Shown one piece after another: positions 32,662 to 43,183 of a stretch of 64,000 bases of DNA. Numbering within the stretch: the first letter of the stretch is position 1; the number at the start of each line of letters is the position of its first letter. Where the stretch lies: positions 3,119,347 through 3,183,346 of the forward strand of contig BCHH01000004.1 of assembly GCA_001599595.1 (NCBI GenBank), read 5' to 3'. Below the pieces are notes generated by a model. That model had not been told where the DNA came from. It did not search any database and saw only the letters and a list, made by a program, of their open reading frames with translations. Made by a program: the position numbers and the translations under genes. The stretch is from Beverwykella pulmonaria (lineage: Eukaryota; Ascomycota; Dothideomycetes; Pleosporales; Melanommataceae).

Positions 32662-34190
32662 CATTTCCTCTTGACCACGGATCCTCATACGTTGGCGGAC
32701 GAGGAGGTTGCGCAAAAGTTTAGCTGCATTCCTGACTGTATCAGCATTAGGATTCTATTTTCGACCTGCTAGGCCTGACTACTGACAATGTAGATACGGG
32801 TAAGGGAGACGACGGGTATCTTGCGGTCACCGAGGCCGAGGAGGAGCACACGACGATGTGACAGAATAACTTCGGCTTCACCCCATACTCGAGGAAGAAT
32901 TTGCTTGTTGCTCTAGCGCGGAACAACGGTAATTAGCAGCACAGCCTACAGTCTTTCACATCTAGGTGGAAAGCACGAATAGCAACGTTAATAAGGCTGT
33001 TTATATCGAAAATACAGACACTTATCAATACAATTACGGAGAAATCTCACGGTTTGGAGCGGGATACCCAATTGGCATCACACAGTATAGGCGATGGATA
33101 TGCCAAAAACCTTTCTAACGTCCATCCCTACAGGTTGAGAATCCCCCTGCGCCGAGAAATATGAGGGGTACTTCAACTTCAAACAACCCAAAATCTGTGC
33201 ACATGTTAATGTTTACTATATAAATCTATTATATTTACCTGTAGTAGCTATTCTAGATATTTAAAACCTATTCGATCTAAAAATTACAATGCGCATTATT
33301 ACCCTCGCGCTCGATTTGCAGAGAGCTTTGTATTAGAGTAAACGCTGGTTCCTTCCCTACAGCACCAAAATAAAGCTCTTGCTACTCCAAAATACTTTTA
33401 AACCGATGTTATTTAAGCCTTAGAACCTTGCTATGATGCTACAAAGTTATCCTTAGTCTTGTATCTACTGTGGCGCGCGAATTCGTGTAAGGTTGCCACC
33501 CCAGTCAGTACATTCAATTAAACTAGTTTCCAATCCTGGCTAGTGCGAGGCAACCGTGCGTCGTACGTAATCATCAACGTGTAATTTACACATGTTATCC
33601 AGTAAGCTAAACTTGTGGCTGTGAGCAAGCGGGCCGACCTTGGTCCGTAGCTTTGGCGGCCATGCCTCTAGTCAACCAACTCAACCCTCTAAGAATACCT
33701 TCAGAATTCGCCAACCCGCAAGGTCAGAGCAGGAGCGGGTCGGCCATCCTCCCTACTAGCGTAATCGCACCGTTCATATACCCCTCCTTCCATGAATGGG
33801 ATTGTAGCGCCGTTAGCGCGCTTCCATATAAATCGACCCTTTTTTCCATACAAAATTTGTCTGTGCGGTGGCTCACGTTACCGGTCCCGTTCATGAGAGG
33901 GGGCTGAATGCCATGGTTAGACTTAAGTGGCAAATATTGAACACGTGGACATCCTATCACTCGATCTAGAGTATGCTCAAAGTTTCACTGTAGCAAATAC
34001 TAAGCACAAAATTGTGCATGTGGATATCTTGTCACTTGATCCAGGGCATGCTCGAAGTTTCTCTGTGGTAGATCCGCATGCTATATATACTTGCTGATCT
34101 CTGGACCTCTATAAAATAGAGAGAAGAGTAAATATATTAGAGTATATAACAAATGATATGAATGATCCAGTGCTATAAGATTCATTAAAC
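32662..34190. other. AT-rich decayed stretch
   Basis: Base composition drops markedly from about 32950, with TA-rich words such as TATATAAATCTATTATATTTA-like runs near 33210-33260. No ORF is convincing. This is the look of an old RIP-mutated repeat, though no inverted or long terminal repeat was recognised. Confidence 0.45.
33943..34090 (+). repeat. Diverged tandem repeat with 75-bp period
   Basis: ACGTGGACATCCTATCAC at 33943 recurs as ATGTGGATATCTTGTCAC at 34018, followed by matching GATC..GA/G.GCATGCTC.AAGTTTC segments. Most differences are C/T or G/A transitions, as expected after RIP. Confidence 0.6.
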
Positions 34191-37100
34191 TCATTGCATT
34201 TCAATCTTGCATATCCATACCCGTCCATGTCCAGTCCCAATACCAATCATTTTCTCAGATACTATCACACATGATGGTCGATACTCCGACGGTAGCCATA
34301 GTACGTTCTTAGAATTATATGTTATCCACATACCATCTGAACTTAAACCTAGGCGTTGCTTGACTGTGTTGTCGTCTGACCCCGACGCCAACCGGGTCGA
34401 GTCGGGCGAGAAGGCTACGGACTCGACCGTACTGCTATGGCCCTCGAGCGCCGACAGGCACTCGCCGCTGCTCGCATCCCAGATCTTGACTGTGTTGTCG
34501 TCTGACCCCGACGCCANNNNNNNNNNNNNNNNNNNNNNNNNNNNNNNNNNNNNNNNNNNNNNNNNNNNNNNNNNNNNNNNNNNNNNNNNNNNNNNNNNNN
34601 NNNNNNNNNNNNNNNNNNNNNNNNNNNNNNNNNNNNNNNNNNNNNNNNNNNNNNNNNNNNNNNNNNNNNNNNNNNNNNNNNNNNNNNNNNNNNNNNNNNN
34701 NNNNNNNNNNNNNNNNNNNNNNNNNNNNNNNNNNNNNNNNNNNNNNNNNNNNNNNNNNNNNNNNNNNNNNNNNNNNNNNNNNNNNNNNNNNNNNNNNNNN
34801 NNNNNNNNNNNNNNNNNNNNNNNNNNNNNNNNNNNNNNNNNNNNNNNNNNNNNNNNNNNNNNNNNNNNNNNNNNNNNNNNATCCCAGATCTTGACTGTGT
34901 TGTCATTTGACCCCGACGCCAGCCGGGTCGAGTCGGGCGAGAAGGCTACGGACCTGACCGAACTGCTATGGCCCTTGAGCGTCGACAGGCACTCGCCGCT
35001 GCTCGCATCCCAGATCTTGACTGTGTTGTCGTCTGACCCCGACGCCAGCTGGGTTGAGTCGGGCGAGAAGGCTACGGACCTGACCCAACTGCTATGGCCC
35101 TCGAGCGTCGACAGGCACTCGCCGCTGCTCGCATGCCAGATCTTGACTGTGTTGTCGTCTGACCCCGACGCCAGCCGGGTTGAGTCGGGCGAGAAGGCTA
35201 CGGACCTGACCGACCTGCTATGGCCCTTGAGCGTTGACAGGCACTCGCCGCTGCTCGCATGCCAGATCTTGACTGTGTTGTCGTTTGACCCCGACGCCAG
35301 CCGGGTCGAGTCGGGCGAGAAGGCTACGGAGTCGACCCAACTGCTATGGCCCTCGAGCGTCGACAGGCACTCGCCGCTGCTCGCATCCCAGATCTTGACT
35401 GTGTTGTCGGATGACCCCGACGCCAGCCGGGTCGAGTCGGGCGAGAAGGCTACGGAGTAGACCCTACTGCTATGGCCCTCGAGCGTCAACAGGCAGGGGC
35501 TCCATTTATCTTCCATAGCCCGTTTTACTGTAATCCAGTTCGGCTCTTCTCTCTTGAAAAGACCTCTTATCAGGCTGCGAGTTGGGCTAAATAGGAGTGC
35601 GGAAGCATATGCCTGAAGGGGACTGTTCTCTATTGCCCACTTGTGAGACATAATGAATCGGCGCGCATCTCGGACAAGCTCCACTAAGTCAGATGTATCT
35701 GCTCTTTTCTGGATTGCATTAGTATGTGTAATTCTAAGATAGCATTACTGATGCGTAGATTACCTGGACTAAAGCCTCGAGTTTTGCCATTGACACTACT
35801 CCTTTCGACATGCTCTTGCAAAGGCTAAGAGCCTCCAGCCAGTAGAGGTATTGCTGTCTTAGAAAGCTGTCAACAGCGCCTCCATCCTGCAGATTGACCT
35901 TATAATTTGCAGAAGAGCTAGAATTCCAGTCATGGAGGTGATCGATCCAGTGCATGCACGAGTAGCGCGACGTTGCTAATGGATCAAAACCTGGCTGTTT
36001 AATGTCATCGACAGGATATCCTGGCGCTTTTAAGCCGTACATGTCCCGCTGTAGGGTTCTAGACATTATTTCGAGTGACCTAGCAACGATGGCGTGATGG
36101 ACGTCCTCCCTTCCAGATGGGAACACTTCTTTAGCTGCATGAGTGAGGAGGAAGTCCTTGGCCGATTGGTGCACAAAGTATATGGTATCTTCTCGTAGGA
36201 TGAGGAACGAGCCACAGAGGTCAATAATCTCGCACAACTCCTTGTCGTTAGCTATTTCTCCCAGCTGTTCGACAAGGGCCACGAGCTCCTTCAGCGTGAT
36301 TGGCCGGTACACGAGCGCGATCGACGCCAACACCTGCTTGCAGAGTTCAGCATCGTCTGACTTGTTGATCTGCTGCATCATCCGCTCATATAGAGAGTCC
36401 AGTCCAGGTGGAAACGAGTTGAGCTTCTTGAGCACGTTCCGTTTCGCCGTCATTTTGAGGTTTTGACACACTAGCGCTACCCAGAGAAAGGTGTCGTTCG
36501 CATTTGACGCCAGATGCTCTAGCACAGAGTCTCGGGTTCGCTCGTCGTACTTGTTCCGCTGCGCTAGCTGAGACACCTTTTGCTTGATGAAGGTCCGGAC
36601 AGCCGTTGACACAGACTCTGCATTCAGCTCGAGGCTCAGCCTTACCTTGTGGCCTGCCCGCTCTAGTTGTTCTTCAATGTCTGGCCAGTTGCGGCTTGAG
36701 ACGATCCACTTGATGCGGGGAGACATAGATGAATGCTTTGCAATAAAGTCGAGTAGCTTTGGCAAGTCGGTAACGCACTCGTCTAGCGCGTCGATGATCA
36801 GATATGTAGCGTTCAAGCTCGGATCCCGTAGCACGTCCGTGAAGATCTCGGTCAGAGCAACCCAAGCATTCGCATCCTCGAACATGGTTTTGCCCGCGTG
36901 ATCGTACTTTTTCCGAACGTACGAGACGAGCGACGGCTGCTGGCTGACGAGCAAGAATAATAGCCCTCGCAGTACGGCCGTTGCGGTGTTAATGCGCGAG
37001 TCAGTGGCCTGGCAGAAGAAGTAGGACACAAGGCCCGTCGTAGCTATCGACTTCTGTAGCTCGTCGATAATACCACAGAGCAGCATCGTCTTGCCCTTGC

Positions 37101-38013
37101 CAGGATCACCTTTGATCCACAGCAGCTGGCTCTGTGTGTCCTTGTGCCATTGCTGGAAGTGGATGTTGTCGAGAACCCAGCGGTACGAGGCTTTTAGCAG
37201 TCCGCCCTTTGTATCTTCAATGCGCTTCTTGTCATCACGGGGATCTGTGCTGTGTATGTCTTGAACGCATCTTTCTAGCTTATGGATCTCATCCATGAGG
37301 CGTCTAAACGCGCCCGCTGCCCCTTCGCCATATACAGGCGCTAGGTCGACACCGAATATTCCTAACAGCGAGTAGGCTCCATCTTCATCGCGTTTAGTCT
37401 CTCGGTGTTCCTTCCACCGCAACCGCTCGTTAACGCTGAACTGAGAAAGAGGGGCTCCTTCAAGCACCGCATGTGGGATGCTTGTGATTCTATAAATCTG
37501 TGACTTTAACGATATCTTGTCACCAAGTTTACGCTGTTCACAAGAAAAGAACTCCACCGTGCGTGGGGCAAGAAGCTCTTGAAGTGTCCAACCTCGAGTG
37601 AACCATCTGCTTTTCCGGAACTCTGATTCCCACAGCGGCGGGTTCGGTTCTCCTCTGGCTTCAAGAGTGGAACTAGAAACGTCTGACAAGTAGACATAGC
37701 ATCGCGCTGCGTTGCGGTACCAGCGAAACATAGACCGGATAGCGTGGGAGAGCTCAGCCTTGTCCGCTTTATCGATGCAACAGGTGTCAACCCAAAAGTA
37801 GTCCAAGCCATCTTGTCTTGCCTGTTCTCCACTGAACCGGATCTTCACATAGCCAGACTTATCCTTGCCAGTGCCATTCGTCAAGTCTTCGAAGGTGACC
37901 TCCTCGGTGTCCGCTCCCCATGTATGAGAGAGTATCGCATAGGGAGGAATGGTCTCGTCGCCAAATTGAGTAAGGTTGAAGTCGCCAGTGTCGCTGCGTC
38001 GCAAAAGTCGCAT
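34191..38013 (-). CDS. HET-NACHT-WD40 NLR-like protein (HNWD type)
   Basis: A fungal NOD-like receptor of the kind that controls heterokaryon incompatibility (het-e/het-d relatives), thought to trigger cell death after non-self sensing. Two exons (38013-35764, 35708-34191) join in phase 0, giving about 1255 codons including about 121 unresolved ones. The HET domain is at the N-terminus (PPYAILSHTWG, DYFWVDTCCIDK, GWTLQELLAPRTVEFF). The NACHT domain has Walker A GDPGKGKTML at about 302-311 and Walker B YLIIDALDEC at about 400-409. The C-terminus is a chain of 42-residue WD40 repeats (34360-35483), five and a half before the gap and at least one and a half after. The repeats are almost identical except at a few exposed positions. 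The tail after the last repeat (NTVKQRLGLSSDG...) breaks the pattern. No disabling mutation is visible in the resolved sequence. Confidence 0.9.
34360..35483 (-). repeat. 126-bp WD40-coding tandem repeats
   Basis: Each unit encodes a pattern beginning L(E/K)GHSxxVxSVAF and continuing SPDSTRLASGSxDNTVKIW. Resolved units differ at residue 2 (E/K), residues 6-7 (SR, SW, RS, SW, SS, ST), residue 9 (Y, D, R, R, R, E), residue 25 (S, N, D, D, N, D) and residue 33 (D/H). The rest is nearly invariant, which implies recent homogenisation of the array. Confidence 0.92.
34517..34880. other. Assembly gap (364 N) inside the WD40 array
   Basis: A continuous run of N interrupts the repeat array. Both flanks are in the same frame with 121 codons between them. 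That does not fit any whole number of 42-residue repeats (28, 70, 112 or 154 would), so the gap length is probably an estimate. Confidence 0.95.
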
Positions 38014-39148
38014 GGTTTCGCGTGGAGCTGGACGGGGCCATGTGGTAGGAATGGATCTCGGCCGGGTTTAAACGTGGCAGCCTAACTGAAGAAACGAGCA
38101 CAGCAACTCGCTCATATGTTGCGAATATCAGTCCTAGCTATTGACGTTAGCAAGCATGCAGGAAGAGAGGACGCTGAGCCATACCGAAGAATCGCATCTA
38201 ACAGAGAGGCTCTGCAAGAGTGCTGTGAACTGATCATATTGTGCTTTGCCATATCCTTGGTTTGTGAGGAGTGAGTTGGTACCGCCCACAGTGTGGCGCG
38301 GTAAGGCTGAGCTGCAGCTGCAGGCTTTACAGAAGGGGAGTTTGCAAGCGACTTAGACTAAATATGCTTACATCTTGAGAAGCGGACGAACACCTTGATC
38401 ACGCTAGCAGGGAGGACGGCCAACCCGCTCCGGCACAGACCTTGTGCGGTGGCGATTGCTGTAGGCAGTTCTAGAGAGCTGAGTTGGTGACTGGAGGCGC
38501 GGCCAAAGTTGAGTCGGGTCGCCAGGACTTTGTCTCTCATCGAGGGAGTAGAATTTTTCCAGCAACGGCTTTCATGCACATGAGCATGAATACTCGGGGG
38601 ATGGGCTGACTATAGGCTTTGTAGAATGGATGGGATGGATGGATATGAGCGCGGATCTAGATGTGGATTGGGATGAGAAGCTTGATCCGTGTGACATACC
38701 TAGATACTTGCTCGTCGTCGTCCATCAAGCTTTCGAAACGCTCCATGCCTCTTTTTTTCCGATAGTTTTAAACGCACGAGAACCAATGCTATATATACCA
38801 TAGCAAGTGAGGATTCGTGAAATCAGCATGAATTATCCCGAGACCAGCGTGCCGCCTTTTAAACGAGCCGCTATGGATGTAGTAGTTGCTTTCTCAACTG
38901 CGATCCACCTTGGCGAGATCGCAGACGCTAAATGTGAGAGGGACTGAAACGATTCAGGAATGGTATTCGTCAATTGAACTACCAACTATCAAATCAATGG
39001 ACCAAGACGGCTCCAGGTTTCTATCTTCATCAGTCATGCCTATGGTATTTTCCACCATCCGAGATTGAACGCCGTGAAATGCACATGTCCGTCACTTGTC
39101 TACTCCCATCCCCTGGTTCATTTCTCCCCCACAAGCCATACGCCTCCT
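38014..39148. other. Intergenic region, no gene seen
   Basis: The promoter side of the HNWD gene and the 3' side of the Pno1 gene. Only short frames occur. A T-run near 38752 and TATATATACC near 38790 are present. Nothing else is recognised. Confidence 0.45.
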
Positions 39149-40023
39149 CTAGAAACGCTCCTTCATCCTCGACGCCACGGTCCGCAGGTTGCCGTACACC
39201 TTCCCGGGCGGGGCGCCCAAGATCAGAGACACAATGGCTTCCCGGGCGATGTGGATATTCTTGAAGCCGCCGAGGATGTGGATCTTCTGGTCGGCCAGGA
39301 CAACTCTGGTACAATATGAGTACGCATACTTTTTTGTTTTTGGCAGAGAGCCAAGAAGGGATAGACCTACCGCGTCCTCGAAGAATTCTCAATCGCAAAC
39401 TTGGTCTTTCCGTCCTTGCCCGCAATCCGACCAATCGCGCGTCCAAGATGCTCCCCATTCAGCGTCTTCACATCCTTGATCTCAAACGTCTCAATGTACA
39501 AGTCGTCCAGCCGAAGCAAGGCAATGGCATCGTCGACGTCGAAGCCCAGGGTGAAGGCCTTGACGAAGTCCTCGCCTTTTTGCAGCGCGCCCGTGTCCGT
39601 CGTCACGTCCGAGGTACGTAGTTCGACCGTGTTGCGCTTGATGTTCATGCGGACCTGCAGTTTGAGATGCTCGACGAGGGGCGGGTAGATTTTGGGCCAC
39701 GACGACTTGAGGGGGGTCATGCGGTGCGGCGGGATGGGGACTTTGCGCAGCTCACGGCGGAAGGCGAGGGGGGTTGCTTTGGCGGGGGCGAAGCGTGGGC
39801 GGCCGCTTTCGTCCGTCATGATGGCGTCTGTGATGGTCGTGGAGGGCTCTGAACGGACATTCTGGAAGAGGGTGGCCGTGTTTGTGCTGGGGAGCGCTGA
39901 CATGTCGAGAAGGTCGGTTTCTTCGAACGAGTTGTCGTCGGCGGGGAGAGGGGTCAGTTCGGCCATGGTGAGGTCTTCAGCGAGGGCATCTGGTTTGCGC
40001 AGGAGCGCGGTTGGCGCGGGCAT
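39149..40023 (-). CDS. PNO1: KH-domain 40S assembly factor Pno1/Dim2
   Basis: Required in the nucleolus and cytoplasm for 20S pre-rRNA processing and dimethylation, as a partner of Nob1 and Dim1. Two exons (40023-39371, 39305-39149) join in phase 2, giving 269 aa. The variable acidic N-terminus is followed by RELRKVPIPPHRMTPLKSSW and KIYPPLVEHLKLQVRMN, both family signatures. The KH region follows, with FEIKDVKTLNGEHLGRAIGR and IAGKDGKTKFAIENSSRTRV. The second exon gives VVLADQKIHILGGF, IHIAREAIVSLILG and GKVYGNLRTVASRMKERF. The whole is intact and of normal length. It is divergent from the Mdm31 gene with only 319 bp between start codons. Confidence 0.95.
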
Positions 40024-40342
40024 GTTGTGTGATGCGCGAGCGGAATTCTGGGCTGCTTCTAGGCGACTTGCAGTCTTGTGTGGTGTGGAGTGGTTGGCTT
40101 CGCAGTGAATTGGATGCTGTGGTGGAGTAGGTAGCGAATGTTTATCGATTGCAAAAAATAAGTTTCGACTTGGCGTGCGGTTGTGGCTCGTGAGCTCTTT
40201 TCACGGGCCCGTCCGGACGTCATCCATTCAATATTGCAGCGGGCACGACGAACACATCCACCTGCTCTTTTCCCTCTCCGCTTCGCGACGATCTGCCCAT
40301 TCAACACCTGCAGATGTCGACGATGCGGTTGCCTCGTCTATC
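40024..40342. promoter_or_regulatory. Compact divergent promoter
   Basis: 319 bp separate the Pno1 start (leftward) from the chosen Mdm31 start (rightward), so both promoters must lie here or reach into the coding regions. The Mdm31 frame is open upstream without an ATG in frame before 40343. Confidence 0.45.
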
Positions 40343-42521
40343 ATGAGTCGAAATGTAGGCTTCACGGTTGGCGCATTCTTGCGGCGCTCTGCCCTCGACC
40401 ACCACTCCCCTCCGCACTCGCGCCTCGAAACCACCCTCCGAGCACCCTCCCTACGCTCAAATACGGCCCCTTGGAGGACAGTCGCTTCAGGTTTTTGTAC
40501 AGTCTCGCGCACGCCGGATTCTCGCTCTTTTGCGCCCTCGTCACGGCTCCTCGGAGCTGTCTCCGCAACTCCACTTCGACCCCAATTGCTGCGACACGAG
40601 AGCGTAACAATCGCTGCAGCTACAGCATGGCGGAGATACGCGAGTAGAAAAGCTCCTCCGAAATTGAAAAAGCATATAAACGCCATCCGACGCAACAAAA
40701 GCTCAGTCACTAACGGCTCGCCGCCAAAGCAAAAGCGACCCACAGCACCGCAAGCACCGCAAGCTGAACCCTCCCCCGCACCACAAACCCCACCAAAATC
40801 CCCCAAACCCTCGAAAGCTCCCTCGAAGCCCGAGTCAGAGGCGACACCTCTCCTAGACCGCCTCCCCCACTCCCTGCCGCATCTATACCGCCCCACCAAG
40901 GCAGAGCTGCTCGAGGCGGCGTCCGGATTTTGGTCGAGGATAAAGGTGCATTTCAAATGGCTCACAATAAGGAGCGCACGGCCATTCAACGCAGATGAGA
41001 TATATGCCCTGTTCTCCTGGGTTCTAGCAGCGCATATTCTCTGGATTGTGGTGGGCACTACGACCTTCTTCTCACTCACAATCTTCCTAATCAACACCGT
41101 CTTCGCCCAGGAGACGCTCGCCAAGTGGATTGGAAACTACCTGACCAAGTCTTCCGGCATCAAAGTCGTTTTCGAATCCGCCGTGGTCCCGAAATGGAAA
41201 GACGGCGTGATTTCGTTCCGCAAGGTATTCGTTTCCCGCCGGCCCGGCCAAGGCAGAGCGAAGGTCAGCAAAGGGTCTCAGGTCACGGCGGCGGCCGCCG
41301 CCGCCGCCATTGCGCAGAAGGAGAAAGACCTTGCCGAGGGAATCGTTGAGGAAGAGGACACGAATTACACACAGTTCGACATATCCATTGACACGGTCAA
41401 CGTCACTTTGTCGTTTTCCAAATGGTTCAATGGAAAGGGGCTACTCCGCGACGTTGAAATCAAGGGGATTCGCGGAGTTGTGGACAGGACGTCGGTGCAT
41501 GCGCTTGAAGAATATGTGGACCCGCGCACGTACAAGCACGAGCACCAACCGGGAGACTTTGAGCTCGACTCCTTCAAGATGGAAGATCTGCTTGTCACTA
41601 TATACCAGCCCGACAACTTCCGACCCTTTTCCGTCAGCATCTTCTCCTGCGACCTCCCGCAGCTCCGGAAGCAGTGGCTCTTTTACGACTTCTTGTCTGC
41701 GAACATGATGTCTGGATCCTTCGACAACTCGCTCTTCACCATCCACCCTCGGCAGTCTCACAACTACACCGGCGTGCCCTTGACGGACGGCCGCGAGAGC
41801 GAAGACAGCAGCACCTGGAAGAAGCATAGCCGAATTCGCGTGGATGGCCTCAACATCGACCACCTAAATAGGGGTTACGATGGCCCTTTCTCGTGGATCT
41901 ATGAGGGTGACGTCGATATTATAGCAGATGTTATGATACCCAGCGAAAATGATGGCAGTATCGCGAAAGTCATGTCCGACATGTACGACCGCATGGAAGC
42001 GACCGTGGCAGCGACGAGCCAGAAACACTTCTCCGATCAGGCTGCGCATCAGCCCAAAGAGAACCGCGATGAGAAGACAGAAGAAGAGGATGGCGATAAG
42101 AGATTCATCATCATGGATGTCCGCGTGCATCTGAACGATGTGCGAGCAGCAGTACCCATCTTCACGAAAGATATTTCGTACGTTAATAATGCCTTGGTCA
42201 GACCTATCGTTGCGTACATCAACTCCCAGAAGACGTTTATTCCAGTTAATTGCAGAGTCGTCAAACGAGTCAGTGAGTTTGATGGTAGCTGGACGGTATA
42301 TGACAGCGGATTGATGGATGACCTGTCTCGCGAGGTAGGATACGCTTCTCGCTAGCCTGCAATTCTCAATGCTAACCCTTTCTCAGATGTACGATGCTTT
42401 TGCCCGAGATGTCCTCAATGACAACTCCGCTCGCAAACGCCGCATCAAGAAGGTCGGGATCTGGACTTTGCAACTCGCTGCGCAGGCACTCTTCCTGGGC
42501 CTCGCGGGCAACATTGCGTAA
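40343..42521 (+). CDS. MDM31: Mitochondrial inner membrane protein Mdm31/Mdm32 family
   Basis: Needed for mitochondrial shape, mtDNA nucleoid organisation and phospholipid (cardiolipin) balance at the inner membrane. Two exons (40343-42334, 42387-42521) join in phase 0, giving 708 aa. The N-terminus is basic and lacks acidic residues (MSRNVGFTVGAFLRRSALDH), fitting a mitochondrial presequence. A P/K-rich linker follows, then a membrane segment around IYALFSWVLAAHILWIVVG and FFSLTIFLINTVFA. The large intermembrane-space domain includes IKVVFESAVVPKWKDGVISF, and the short second exon ends in the hydrophobic LQLAAQALFLGLAGNIA. An alanine run (residues about 317-324) lies in a GCC/GCG-rich tract. 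The start was chosen at the first in-frame ATG. Confidence 0.9.
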
Positions 42522-43183
42522 TGCAAATATATGGTGTGTGTGTGTGTACGGTATACTAATCGATTGGGTTGAATAGATTCTGGCGTTCCGTGATTGACTG
42601 GGTGCCTACATGGCTGGTTGGGAATGGGCGGATGGGATCGGAAAATACGAAGTGCTGTGATGCACTTTTTCTTACCTGTACAATTGCTTCTTCATGACGG
42701 AATGACAGGACACAGGCTTCGGCCGGGAGTACATAGCAGGAAGCAGGTGTGTTTTATGGTAGGCTTTACCAATAGGGTTTGCTGGCTGGCTTGGAGACTG
42801 GTCGTCTCTTCTCTGGTCCATCGTAACCGCTAGCAAACAGCCCAATAAATCGAAACGAGTGAATCAAATAACGATCTACTGTTTCCTCATCAGAAGTGGC
42901 TCTTTCGCAATCTCTACAGCAGTCGAAGCCTTTCACGTGATTGACGTTGCCTAGACAGGGATGGCTGCCAAGCGCGATGTCATTGCCATGAACTTCAGAT
43001 TTACTTTCAGATTTACTTTCACATATATTCTCATTCCTCTCCTTTCCTCCACAACACGACACTACCTTCGCTTTAATTGTAGCTGGTGCACGCGCGATCA
43101 AATACACACCTCTCTATTATTACTAAAACTTCTCTGTCTCTTGTAATCCGATCGCGAACGGTTATACTATCTATTTCGCCGCG
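42522..43183. other. Intergenic region
   Basis: Holds the 3' end of Mdm31 with a GT microsatellite at about 42535-42548, and the promoter of the Spp2 gene with a 13-bp duplicated TTTCAGATTTAC near 42990-43020. No gene is seen. Confidence 0.5.

Noticed and set aside
34207..35460. 417-codon plus-strand ORF across the WD40 repeats
   Set aside because: Produced by the regular 126-bp repeats read on the opposite strand, together with the N run.
40228..41124. 298-codon antisense ORF within the Mdm31 gene
   Set aside because: Shadow of the Mdm31 coding frame; the sense protein has clear family motifs and a matching second exon.
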